The notes under the pieces were generated by a model, which was not told where the DNA came from, did no database searches, and worked only from the letters and a program-made list of their open reading frames with translations. Positions 1 to 19,100 of a stretch of DNA of 64,000 nucleotides are shown piece by piece. Source of the stretch: Hirudo medicinalis (taxonomy: Eukaryota; Annelida; Clitellata; Hirudinida; Hirudinidae); contig MPNW01000218.1 of assembly GCA_011800805.1 (NCBI GenBank), forward strand, positions 178,277 through 242,276, in the 5' to 3' direction. The position numbers and the translations under genes are program-made. Numbering within the stretch: position 1 is the stretch's first letter; each line of letters opens with the position of its first letter.

Positions 1-2
1 CT

Positions 3-2166
3 GGAGGTCAAGGCACAAGGCTTGGCGTCAGCTACCCCAAGGGAATGTACGACGTTGGACTTCCTTCTGGAAAAACTCTTTTCCAGTTGATGGCAGAGAG
101 GTTGATCAGGATTCAGCAGTTGGCTTCTGAAGCCTGTGGGAAAGAATGTATTATCCCATGGTAAATAAGGAAACCATTCATTATCCATGTTATCATCTTA
201 ATGAACATTGTACAAATGTATTGATCATTAATAATAATAATATTAATTAATGCCGATCATGATTAGTGTTGGTAGTTTAGTAATTTTATTTGTATTTGCA
301 TTTAGCCGACCTATTGAGTGCCTTATGTATCCGAATGGAATGTGAAGGCACTTTTTTAATCGATCTACCATTTATATGGCGCCCTTGGCAGTGCAGGCTG
401 GGTTGCGAACACGACATTACGACTGTTGCTAATAAGACCTCATGCAGGAACGCAACCCATTCAGCCAACCTGCACTCCTAGAGTGTTGGTTGTATGAACT
501 AGTTCTATTTCAAATTTATTTTCATTTATCAACACAAGTAAAAATACCCACAATATGCAAGTACTAAAAAAATAATGAACCGATAGCTGCATAATCTTGC
601 ATATCGCAGTCAATCTTTCTATTAATTCTTTCCATTCCTCAGGTACATCATGACCAGTGGACCCACACAAAAATCCACCATCAAATTCTTCGAGGACAAC
701 AAGTACTTTGGTCTCTCCAAGGATAATGTCGTCTTCTTCAGCCAGGGTTGCCTTCCATGTGCCGAATTCAGTGGTCGCATGATTCTCGAATCTCGCGGTG
801 TCGTTGCTCAATCTCCAGGCAAGACTTTATCCATATACATGTGGTTTAACAGTTTAAGTCATCAAACACATGAAGTTTCCAAGTTGTTATTTCTATTGCT
901 TAGGAATAGGTGTTATATAAATCATCTCTGGGGTTACGATTAGGGAGCATATTGAATCTTTAGTCTGGCTTCTGCAGATGGCAACGGTGGACTCTACTCT
1001 GCTCTCCACAAGAGCAAGGTCATCGATGATCTCCAAAGACGTTCTGTCGAATACCTCCATGTTTACTGCGTCGACAACATTCTTGTCAAAATTGCCGATC
1101 CCGTCTTTATCGGTTTCTGTGTGACCAAGAAAGCTCATTGTGGATATAAGGTCAAATTTTGCAGATTATAACTTTATTTGACGGTAACTAAATATTATTA
1201 TAACTATTACGTCTTAACTACTAAAGGCAGTAATAAAGTTATAAATTTATAAAAATTGTTACGAATTTAAAGGTAGTCGAGAAGACTGACCCATCAGAAC
1301 CAGTTGGAGTCATTTGCAGGCACAATGGTAAATACCATGTCGCTGAATACAGCGAAGTCACCAAGGAGGTTTCTGAAATGAGGTCGGAGAGTGGAAAGTT
1401 GACCTACAATGGAGGTGGAATAGCCAACCACTTCTTCACAGTACAATTCATTTTGGATGTAATTTCGTGAGTATCAGATAACTTCTGCATCAGTATGTTG
1501 TGCTGACATGATTATGTCCTTTCAGTAAAGAGAAAGACTTGATCCACCACGTGGCAAAGAAGAAGATCCCCTACTGTGACAGCAACGGGGCATTGGTCAA
1601 GCCCACCTCCCCCAATGGAATCAAGATGGAAAAATTCATCTTTGATGTCTTCCAGTTCACAGAGTAATTGGGATTGTAACTTGTCATAATTTACATTTCA
1701 TCTAGAGTAAAGGGATTATTAAAATTATCTTATTAAAACCATCTTATTAAGATTAAGTAATCTTTATTATTTCCAGTGACTTTGCAGTGTGGGGAGTCAA
1801 GAGAGAGGATGAATTCTCTCCCTTGAAGAATTCCGATTCTGCAGGCTGTGATTGTCCCTCAACTTCCAGGTCTGCCATCTTCAAGCAGCACAGGAAGTGG
1901 ATCGAGCAGGCGGGAGGCATTGTCATGCCAACAGGCGATGGTCAAGACATAGTTGCCTGTGAGGTGTCCCCACTGGTCTCTTATGCTGGGGAGGTAATTC
2001 AGCGTTGCGTGAAAACCTATTACTATTACTGAAAATTTACTCTGATTAATTAACCGATATCGTACTTTTTAACCTGCTTCATATTCAAAATCAAACTTCT
2101 TTTCAGGGTCTTGAACAGATTGTGAAGGGGAAGACATACAATGAGCAGGCATGCATCAATCCATAA
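3..2166 (+). CDS. UAP1: UDP-N-acetylglucosamine pyrophosphorylase, 3' part of gene (7 exons, 5' end outside window)
   Basis: This enzyme converts GlcNAc-1-phosphate and UTP to UDP-GlcNAc in the cytosol, the precursor for chitin, N-glycans and O-GlcNAc. Exons by eye: 3-160, 643-818, 978-1150, 1273-1466, 1526-1663, 1777-1993 and 2107-2166, with phases joining at every junction (about 371 residues visible). The first visible residues are the nucleotide-binding loop GGQGTRLG. Later landmarks shared with animal UAP1 are [69 protein letters not shown] and [12 protein letters not shown]. The C-terminus is short after GLE. Intron 2 starts with GC (CAG|GCAAGA), a non-canonical but known donor class. 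The upstream N-terminal exons lie before the window. Family assignment is confident from many collinear motifs. Confidence 0.95.
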
Positions 2167-2317
2167 TTTCAAACCCACCCCACATTCATTCAACTCTACA
2201 CAAAACTCAATTTGGCCTTTATGTACTATTTGATCGACCTGCTTTCAAAAGTCAAGCATGTTTTACTGATTGCATCATCATTGGGGTTTTGATCAGGATT
2301 TTTTTTATAGCCTTTTG

Positions 2318-2323
2318 AATAAA
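2318..2323 (+). promoter_or_regulatory. Polyadenylation signal AATAAA of UAP1
   Basis: A canonical AATAAA lies about 150 bp after the UAP1 stop codon on the same strand. The opposing QARS1 signal is about 120 bp further on, so the two genes are tightly convergent. Confidence 0.6.
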
Positions 2324-2440
2324 CGCTAACGCATTTGGGAGTAATCTACAAATATTTTAGAGCTAAATCAGATAAAGATCAGGCAAAAATCAACCCGGCT
2401 CATCCATAAACCTGAATATTTGTGAAACAACAAATACAAG

Positions 2441-2446
2441 TTTATT
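2441..2446 (-). promoter_or_regulatory. Polyadenylation signal AATAAA of QARS1
   Basis: TTTATT on the plus strand reads AATAAA on the minus strand, 65-70 bp downstream of the QARS1 stop codon (2511-2513). Confidence 0.6.
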
Positions 2447-2510
2447 CAAAATAAGCAACCAATATTCCTCCAAAAGCTAAGTTTCGAAAATGGCCGCAAG
2501 TGCCACGCAT

Positions 2511-9159
<6,649 letters not shown>

Positions 9160-10170
9160 TTCCGAGTTATAATTAAAGCCTTCGTCTCCGAATGCAATAA
9201 TAAAGCAGGGAAGAGCGACTGCTCTTATCGACGCATGCAAGAATCCCCCAAACCGGAAATTTCAAGCCGGTTGTAGTAAATTATAAATGAGTAACTACAA
9301 TTTTTAATTTTTATAAAATCTCTTAAAATGTTACATACATTTAATTAAATGTTAGTAAAATTATTTTATACAAACATTTAATTAATCGTTATTAAAAATA
9401 ACCACTTTAATATATATTGATAAGTGAAAAAGTTTATGGTTACCAAAGCTATAGATGATGACAACACAAACCTCTAGCCAACTTCCCTCTTATGGAATTC
9501 ATTAAAAAGGCATTTTCCAACGTAATTAAATGAACCGGATTGATTTTACTCAGGAATCAGATTTCTAAAGTGAACAGATCTACACAAATCACGTCTCTTT
9601 GTTGAGAATTTAATCATTTTTCAATTCATAAACCTGATTGGCATGACGGAGGCGCAAGCCGAGACTCTAACTCTAGGAGAGAACTAGGACAACACCACGA
9701 ACCTAGCTACTCCAATTTCTAAACGAGGCCATTAAATTTTCCAAGCCTCTTATGTTGTTTTAGTGCTTATAGAATGTTAACAAAAATCATAACTCTGGAG
9801 AGGCCATTAATTACTTTAATAAATATTTTTCAAAACAAACTCTAATAAGAATATAAATAAGCATCCGTTGGCCGAAAGAAACATCAAAGTTTTGAATGCA
9901 AATTCTCAGACAACAAAAAATCCAAACGTTACGACAAGAGTAACACAAATAATCAGAATTTCTTAAGAAAATATATAAGTTAACATCAAATGAAAACGTA
10001 ATGCAGAAAAATGTCCATATTTATCCAACGTAGTCATAACAAAATACGTGATATGCTCGCTATGAAAGAGCTTAAAATGATCAAAAGAAGCCAATGAAAT
10101 AACAGACGACAGAAAGTTTTGACATCATAATCGTATCTTCTCGAAGTCCAAACGAACGCGCGGAAAAGTT
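9160..10170. other. Intergenic: QARS1 5' flank and 3' flank of the next gene
   Basis: Upstream of the QARS1 start there is no further open frame apart from the 27-codon upstream extension. The rest is AT-rich, without recognisable genes or repeats. It presumably contains the QARS1 promoter and the 3' UTR of the unidentified gene ending at 10171. Confidence 0.5.
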
Positions 10171-13100
10171 TCAAGTAAAGACAGCCGGCTTGCTCGAAAA
10201 AGGATTGCTCAGAAGGACTTCGAAAGAGTCCACCAATTCTTTTATTGATCTCTTCTCGCCTTGAACACTTTTATGAACACATTCAGGAAGAGTAGTTCTC
10301 GGACAAATATTTGCAGATGCTTTAGGAGAAACTTTGGCACCAGTGGGTTCAGCTCTAAGCACGGGAATTTTAATTCCTCTTTTGGGACTGCCTCGCATTG
10401 GAGGAAGAGAAGCAGCGGTTTGGTAGAACTGATAAAACTCAAAATCGGAACAGTCAAGTGTCGATGTAGGCGAAAGGGTGCAGAGTTGGTTATGAGCCAA
10501 AATGGCATCCATAGTTCCATCTGTACAATCCGTCAAGTTTCCATCATCGCTAAGCTCGAATCTTTCGGGGCAAAACTTGGAAAAGTTTGATCTCGAAACG
10601 TCACAGAGATCTCTAGAGTTTTGGATTGCCTGTCTAGTTGGAAGTGGAACAGATCCAGAAGGAAATTTGCTTGCCAAAATGGGTTCAGCTTTGCTCATCA
10701 CTGGAATAGCAACGACCTTTTCAGTTAAGACCGCCATACCTTTGGCATATTTACTTTTAGAGTTGTCACTGTCATTGTTTTCGTTAGTATCATGTTTTGA
10801 TCTCTTTTGGGTCGGTTGGGGTGGTTTCGTTACTCTGGCAAATGCCGAATAGTTTGATTGTCCCAATGATGTGACTTTGCAATTCCTCTCGTAATAAGGC
10901 ACGCTGCTGATCTTTTGAGAAGATTCTTGATTCGTTGATTTCTCGTTGGTTGTCAGTGGCACGACCTTCTTGGAGACAAAACTATTCAGAGAAGTTGGAC
11001 TCTGACTTGGAGATGCATTGAGCCAATCTTCTCGTATCTGTTTCAGTTCCTTCCATCTCTTTTCCCTGTCGTATCTTTCTCCGTGTTCTGTTGTTCCATC
11101 GTTTCCTTCTGCTTGGCTTTCTAGACCGCTATGTCGTTTTTCTTTGATTTCTCTTCCTGAACTGGTGATACTGTCAGTTTCGCTTTCGATGTAACCTGAA
11201 TCTGAACTCTTGAGAAGACGAATTTTAGCCTTTTTACTTTTTTTGCTCTTATTACCTGGCTGCTTGAGAATTGGCTTCGATGGCTTAGTAGAGAGGCTCA
11301 TTTCATCCATGTCCACTTCGTCTCTGGGGTCTATAAGGTCACCAGTTTCAGAGTATGAATTAACAAATAAATTGTCTTCCACTAAGTTTGGCATACTACT
11401 CGATTTCTCGAACAGATCCACCAGTTTTGCTACCCCTGTGCACAAACTTTGACGTCTGGCTAAATAACTCTTCGGCTTAGAAGGACTAATGGCACTAAAA
11501 TTAACTGATCTGAAGTTATCATCAACGTGGGCACGACACTCCTTCGGCATGAAGAAATTCTTCATGTCGTGTTCTTTACTGCTCTGCGTTGTCTTCGACA
11601 GTTTCTCTTTCGAGGTCGTTCTTGAATTCTTACGTGGATAACTGGTTTGAACTCTTGAAGCATTTCTTGATTCTTTAAGAGATAAGTCAGGAATTGATCT
11701 GGCACTCCACTTGTTGGAAATCTTGTATTTCCTACTCGCCATGTCGTCCAAGTCTTTTCTGGCAAGACTTCCTAGACTTTCGCTGGCTACCTCTTGTAGT
11801 TTGAGCTTCTGACCGAAACTATTCAACCCATAATTTTGGTTCTTGTCATCATCGACCTCAGTATCAGAGCTGGATGAGCTGTAATGAATCTTAGAATAAT
11901 CCAAGTTTGAAGCACCGCTCAAATAATCTGATCCTTTTTGAATAGACGCATTTCTGTTTGTATCGTTGTACACGTATGAAGGCTTAGACTCGACAGATCG
12001 GCTGTAAATGCTTGGGTTTGCTTTGTTTTTAGAATGGAGCTTATCTCTTGCTTGTCGGTAACCTTGTAACAAGGTTGGTACCCTTTCCTCGTTGGGGCCG
12101 AAGAGCTTAGCTTTTATCTCGGCTACACTAAATTGCCCGTAGTCTTTTTCAGTGCTTTCACTGCTGCTTGAATCATGTCGAAGATTCTCTCTTGAACCAG
12201 GAAGACTGCAGGAAAATTTAGAAGTAGAACTTTGAATCTCACCGTGACGAGTTCCATGGAATTGTTCTGCCGTCGAAGGGTTCTTCAAAGGTTGGGCAAA
12301 ACTTGAAGGTCGCGTTGCTTTCTTGGTTATCTTTAGATGATCTTGACCTTTGGAGGGAATATCCAGTCTGGGGTTTGCATGAAGATCGAGAAATAGCAGA
12401 CTGTCAAATCTGTCCTGAGTCTTGTGACGTCTTTGGTGCTTGATCGGCTTCGAATAGATGGCCTCATTTACTGAAGAACGACGGAGCGAGTCTGACTGCG
12501 AGACGTAGTGGTTTTGTTGGTCGATGGCTTCGAAAATAAGACCAACCGCATCGCTGTCTTCTTGGCGTTGGATCGGCTGCTCCACGTGATATTCGTTCCA
12601 GTGCGTCATCTCACCTGTTCCACTGTACAATGCCTGTCTGCCAGCTGGATACGCGAGGTTTGAAACGTCGACATCGTCGTAATACGACGGAATAGAGTTG
12701 TCAATACTGCTAACATTTTGGGCATCGCTGGAGTCACTAAAGCAACCGTGCATTAGGGCTTGTTCAAAATCGTTGCCCATTTCCATCCAATCGGCTATAG
12801 GGCGTCTTCTCATATCTAAATGCCTGTTGACATTGCCAGAGGTCTGGTTATTCAGATGTCCATCGTCAAAGCGATGGGAATTCTCATTACTCCACTGGTG
12901 GTAAGTAGGTTGGTCTGGGTTATTAGGGGTTTTGGTTAAATAGCCCGTCAGTCCGAACGTGGTAGTAGCATTTCCATTATCATATGCTATGCCAGGATAT
13001 TGCCTCCTCTCCGTATAGGCATGGGGCATCCTTTGCCAGGGATTGAAGTCACTCTGCTTTGGATCAGTAAGGTTTGTGTGGTGTACATAGTCCCTCGGAG

Positions 13101-16100
13101 CTATGGGAGGTTTGTACTCACACCTCCTATGGGAAGGATCGATTATGGTCGAATTAATAGACTCCACTCTATTATTTCTTAACAACTCTTTTTCTGGCAA
13201 TAAGCTCTGACCAGAAAATACACTTTTCAACTCATTCGGTTGAGCTGTCTTGGGTAAAATTTGATAATTCTGAGATAGGTCCCAGTCCCGGTCACGACGG
13301 CGTCCCTCGGTGTTATTGATACGCGATACACCAGACTCTGGGAATGGAATGACGTACCTCTGTTCGGGTATGAGGTCCATCCTGCTCTTGATTTTGATCT
13401 GCTGTTCGTGGTTGAATACTTCTTTAGCACGGCTACCACGATCAACTTGATCTAAGGCACTTTTCGGTCTCCTATGTACTTTCTTCAAGACGTAGATGTA
13501 GTCGTCGGGAGGCACTGAGTTGCGCTCGCTACTAATGCTCCCGATGCTAGCTAGGGCGTCCAGCTCAATTTCGTAACCCTGCCATCTGAGTTTGTCTTCC
13601 TCAGCACAGATTTTGTAATCAGATTCGTCGCTACCTGTCGAATCGAATTTATTAGATCCACTCGGTCTTGTCCCGGATCTTTTCCAGCTGCCGTCATGGC
13701 ACGAGTAGGCAACGTCATGTCGAGGGGGCGATGTTATGCGAGAGCTAGCGGCTATCTTTTGATTGACGTCACAGTATGGTCTGTAGTTGCTGTTGTCTGC
13801 AATGCCAAGGTTTTCAAGGGACAAGGTTTTTGGTTTATTGAATTTCATCTCCGAATAATTCATTCCATCGTTCAACTTGTATTCGTCACGGTTGAGATAG
13901 ATTCCTTGCTTCGGAAGGAACTGGGCTTGTTCCTGTGAAGATCATAATTTTGTAAATAATTATAAAGTTAACAATTTTTATGCTAATATTTAGGCAGTAC
14001 TATCAATGCCATCACCTTGTGCATCAACTTTGGGCTTCCTGCCAGTGTTTCCGTTGACCTCAACCCCATGGCATTTGAACTCCCTGGAATGGATTGAACA
14101 TTGGCGACTGCAGTTTTCTTTTGGGTATGAGGGCTGCCCTTGGGGGGAAGTCCGTCTGTTCGTATCTCGGTTGAGCACGGTCGACCCTCTCTCTTCTTCC
14201 TTCGAACAGGGCTTCTCTGCCAAACCTTCGTGAAGTCTTCCTCGTCTGAATCTACCTCTGGCACGGTCGGAGCGGCTCTGTTCATTCCAGAAAAGTCCAG
14301 GTTCGTAGTCGGCGATCTTCCGATGTTGGCGGTGGAATTCGTCTGGGAAACTCTGGCCACCGATCCCTCCCTCGAAACCGAAATGTAAGTCGGTGTGGAG
14401 TTCAAGCACTCGTCCCTGAAGTATTTCTCCCCGTCGAAAGACTTCCTTCCCGGCACTTCGAAAGTCAGACCGACGTTGACCTCGTGTTGATCTGGAAAGA
14501 AGTGAGTCGTATTCCAGTCGTACAACCTACCGCCTGGAAGAGACTTCAAGCGACGTCTGCGAGGGTTGTTTGGTGCGAACTCCTGATTGCTTTCTTTAAA
14601 TCCCTGGGTTGAAAATACAACAAGACTTCAATAATTTCAGTCCAAATAAACATGATAAGTGATTATCAGCGATTTTAACTTATTATGATTGACAAATTGA
14701 TTACAAAGATAGTGTTGAAGCTACGTAACCCCGTGAACTCACAACCTCAATTTACGATATCACAGCGCTATACAATGCCTCGGAGATTTTTTTTTTACAG
14801 TCGAACTCAACCATACGATCAGTCCGATGTAATCAGCCTAGAGTAAAACCCACACACAAGGGCTTCATCCAGATAAAGGACGATAACGGCCTCATAAAGA
14901 AGTTAAATTCAAGAATTAATCTTCTTCTTCTTTCCAATCATGACTTAATTTTCTGGATCATTGGAATAGATTCATCGGTGCATTGGTATTAATACGATGT
15001 CGTGAATACTTGGCATGCATCCGACATCATGAGCAAGCATCATCATGCATTCAATATGCATTATCTTCGCAATAATTCGCTCCATTTCCGGAAAAATAAC
15101 AACAACAACAACAACAAACAAAAATTCTCAAATGAATACTGTTCGAGAGCTCAAAAATCCTTCCAAAAAATGTGTAGCATTGATGGAAAACATTGCTGAG
15201 TCAGCAGCAACTTAGTGAAGGATGGAAGTACACAGCTGACTGGGAACAATGCTTTGATGCTGGTGATGGTGAACATTACGGGGTCAATGAGGATGGAGAT
15301 GGGAGTTCAATCGCGATGAATTGTCATCATCATCAACATCACTGTCACCGTCATCGTCATCGTCATCATCATCATCGTCGTCGTCATCATCATCATCAAC
15401 ATCATCATCATCATCGTCATCTTCATTATCATCAGCACTTGGTATTGCACAAGTGGAAAGAACGTGTTGCCAGTAGATCCCATCAGACAGATGAAGGAAT
15501 CTGCCGAATTAAAAACAAAAACATTCTATTTCCAGATCACAAAAGTAACGCCGATATAATCGTTGGTCGCAATCTTAAGATCCGTCGATCTGAAGGTCGG
15601 GAGTTCGAATCCTGAGTGTAGCATCATGATGATGATGATGATGACGATGATTTTGAATTTTTTATTATTATTTAAAAAAAGCTCTCCTAAGTATACGTAG
15701 AAATATGAAATCGCCTCAAGGGTGAGTCCCACGTGAAGAAGTAGAAGAAGAAGAAGAAGATGATGATGATGATGATGATGAAGTCTGTAATGATAATGAT
15801 TACACCATCGACATCACCTGAGGCAGTATCTCAAAGATGCTCGTAAACGCCTCCATTGAAAACACACAATGCCAATCCAACACAGCTACTGAGGTAATTC
15901 ATCATCACCATCATCGTCGTCGTCGTCATCATCATCATCATCAACATCAACATCATCATCATCAACAACATCACCATAGTCGTCGTCATCCATCCAACCA
16001 TCGATCTCTCATACGTTTATCTATCTTTCTGTCAATCTGCTCTTATCGGGTAAAAACAGTTCGTTATTGAGAGCGAAGATAAAGATGACGATGTTGATGA

Positions 16101-19100
16101 GCAATTTTTTACGATTTGCTTGCAGTTCCAGCGATCGGAAATGGAGAAAAGAATTTATTTAAAATTAAATTTCTCCTCCACAAAAACTTAAGTCCTACTC
16201 AACACAGCCACTAGAGTGGTTAGTCTGCATCATAGTCCTAGTCATTACCATCGTCATCGTCAGGGCCGCCGAGATGGGGGCAGGGGGGGGATAGTGTCCC
16301 GGGGCCCTGCAATTTTTTGGGGTCCGCAGGGTTTTAAAATAACTTTTTCTTTTTTGCTTTTCAATAATCAAATTGACTTAACAAAGGGGCCCGTGGCTGA
16401 TATGCCTGGAGGCCCGAAATTTCTCTCGGTGGCCATGGTCATGGTCATCGTTGTCGTCGTCATCAACAACAACATCATCATCATCATCATCATCATCAAC
16501 AACAATAAGAACAACATCATCTTATCAATCACTTGAATAAAGAGCTAACAAACAGAACAAGGAAAGCATCCAAAAAATCTACCTGTTCAACTTGGACTCC
16601 ACCGCCAAAGCAAAGACTTGGATCGCAATCACGATGCTTGACATTATCACCAGTAAAATAACTATGGCCATTTATTACGTTGTGGTAGTTACGATTACGA
16701 TTATGATAATAATTATTGTTATTATTATTATTATTGTTGTTGTTATTATTATTATTATTATTATTGTCGAGGTAGGTGGAGTTTTCGTAGATGTCCATGT
16801 TACCTGTCGTACAGCTGATGGAAGGCACAACGATAAACACTATGTTATTGCTATCCCGTTGACATTGATTACAGCCAAAATTATTACAATCATTAATAAC
16901 GTTATCATATTTGTTATTATTATTATTGTTGTTATTATTATTATTATTACTATTATTATTAAGATCGAGTCTATCGAATGATATGACGAAAGTACTCCTG
17001 AACATGTTATTTTATAGCAGCACAGCCAACGCTACCATGGTTCAGTATCCACCACGGCCTTGTGAAGTCAACAGAGAAAGGTCAGCACTGGTAAAACCGG
17101 ACCTCTGAACTTTACAGTCGACCTCTGAACTTCAGAGAGTGGGGTTTAATCAAGGTATGTTGTCGTTGTTGTTGTTGTTGTTTTTTTCAAAATAAAAAAC
17201 AGAAAATGAAAACAAATCTTCATCGAATTCGTGCAAAACGAGTCTCCATGAGCAACTTTCAACAACGAGAGGCTTCCTTTATTCTCACTCCTCCATCCAT
17301 CCATCGACCGCCCTCTAGTGGCAGCAGTAGTCCCTATTTCCCTATTTCCAGACCCTCACAAGCGACTTTAAACTTTTTTGTTCACATCGCAAGGATGTTG
17401 TGATGGAGTTTATAAGACGTTTGTTTTTGGCGCGTAGGCTCCACGTGCAGTGGAAAGAGAGGGATGGAAGGATGGATGAGAGCACGTTCACGTACATGGA
17501 GTGCTTGGAGTGGATCCAGTGTCTAAATATAGCTTTTCCACTGGCGGTGGAAACAAGTGCGACACTTAAAAGAACAGTTTCAAGTATCGCATAAGGTTAG
17601 TGCTCCATTATGACCACTGACAACACATCGTTGTATATTTTAATAGGTAATGCAATAAGGTAAAGCATCATTCGGATGATTTCAAGGGAAATAAAATTAA
17701 TTATGAACTAAAATATTAATTATTGATTAAGAAACGAAGCAGCATATTGATAAAATAATATTAATTAAGAAATAAAATAATAATTAATAATTAATCAAGA
17801 AATAAAATAATAATTAATAATTAATCAAGAAATAAAATAATAATTAATAATTAATCAAAAAATAAAATAATAATTAATAATTAATCAAGAAATAAAATAA
17901 TTATGAATTAATAATTAATTAGGAAATAAAATAGTAATTTCATAATAAAATAATTATTATTAATTGAGGAATAAATTATTAATTAATTAAGAAATAAAAT
18001 AATATTTATTAATTAAGAAATAAAATACAACCGAAAAGGCATCAAACAAGTGCAAATATTTATTATCAAATCATTTAAACGATTTATTAGCGTAATAATA
18101 ACGATGATAATGATTATTATTAATATTAATTATTTATTATTACTATTTACTATTAATATTATTAATTATCATTAATGATGATAATGATTATTATTACTAT
18201 TAATATTATTAATTATCATTATCATCATCATTATTATCAACAACATTACAATTAATATGGTTATTATTACCAATTACTAAAACACAAACATGAATTTACC
18301 AACACTGGTCATCACAACACCACCAGTAAGACAAGATATGGTCGAATAAACAGACCATCACTAACCATTGTGCAAGATCTTCAAAGACAGGCTGCTTACA
18401 GGAGTTGATATCTCAAATAATTATAACTTAATTATAACTCAATAATAACTTAATAATTAATAACTCAGAGGTTAACAAACAATCATACTTAGGGGTTTAG
18501 CCATATCTCAACAAGCAAGGAGAAACACGACACGTCTCTCCAGCGAAATGCCGATGTCAACCAACAGAGATAGATTCCTGAGTAAGGCTGATGCAGCTGT
18601 GAGAGCAGGCAGAAGTATTTGAATGAGAGAGGACCTATGGGATGAAAGGAAGGACGGAAGAATGGATGGATGGATTGATGGAAAGAAGGAAGGACAGACG
18701 GACGGATGGATGAATGAGTGGATTAATACCAAAACACCCGAGCACCAGAGGGGAGTAAACAGACAGCAAAATGACTTAAGAGTACAAAAATATTAAGAAA
18801 TGAGAACTTACTCATTCACTCATCCATCCATCCATCCATCCGTCCGTCCATCCATCCACCCATCCTTCGATCCATTCATCCACCTAATAACCCACCACCA
18901 TAAATTATTGTTATTATTATTATTATTATTATAATTATTATATGAATTTTTAGCTAATTAATATTTAACACAAAACGTCGGGTTCAATCAGCTTCAAATG
19001 TCTCAGTCCATTAAGTGCTAGTCGCTAATTAGATCCTCCATTATCGATGATGATGATGATGACGACGACGACGACGACGATGATGATGATGATGATAATG

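Larger units (their letters stand above)
14604..16582. other. Intron region with microsatellites, a SINE and a small DNA transposon
   Basis: No exon is supported here on either strand. Imperfect (CAT/CGT)n tracts lie at about 15318-15440, 15738-15780 and 15900-15985, and another at about 16445-16505. They generate long His- or Asp-rich frames that are not genes. The SINE and the hAT-like element are listed separately. Confidence 0.6.

Noticed and set aside
15550..15625. Functional tRNA gene
   Set aside because: The T arm and B box are good, but the acceptor and anticodon stems do not pair and a repeat tail follows, so a SINE is more likely.
15193..16070. His-rich open frames on the plus strand
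   Set aside because: They are translations of (CAT/CGT)n microsatellite tracts, without splice or homology support.
16529..17005. Asn-rich and Ile-rich frames on both strands
   Set aside because: Produced by (ATT)n repeats. Only the short FGGGVQVEQ end near 16583 is kept as a possible exon.
17206..17594. Two plus-strand frames of about 65 codons
   Set aside because: No recognisable similarity, and they lie in a repeat-rich intron on the opposite strand.
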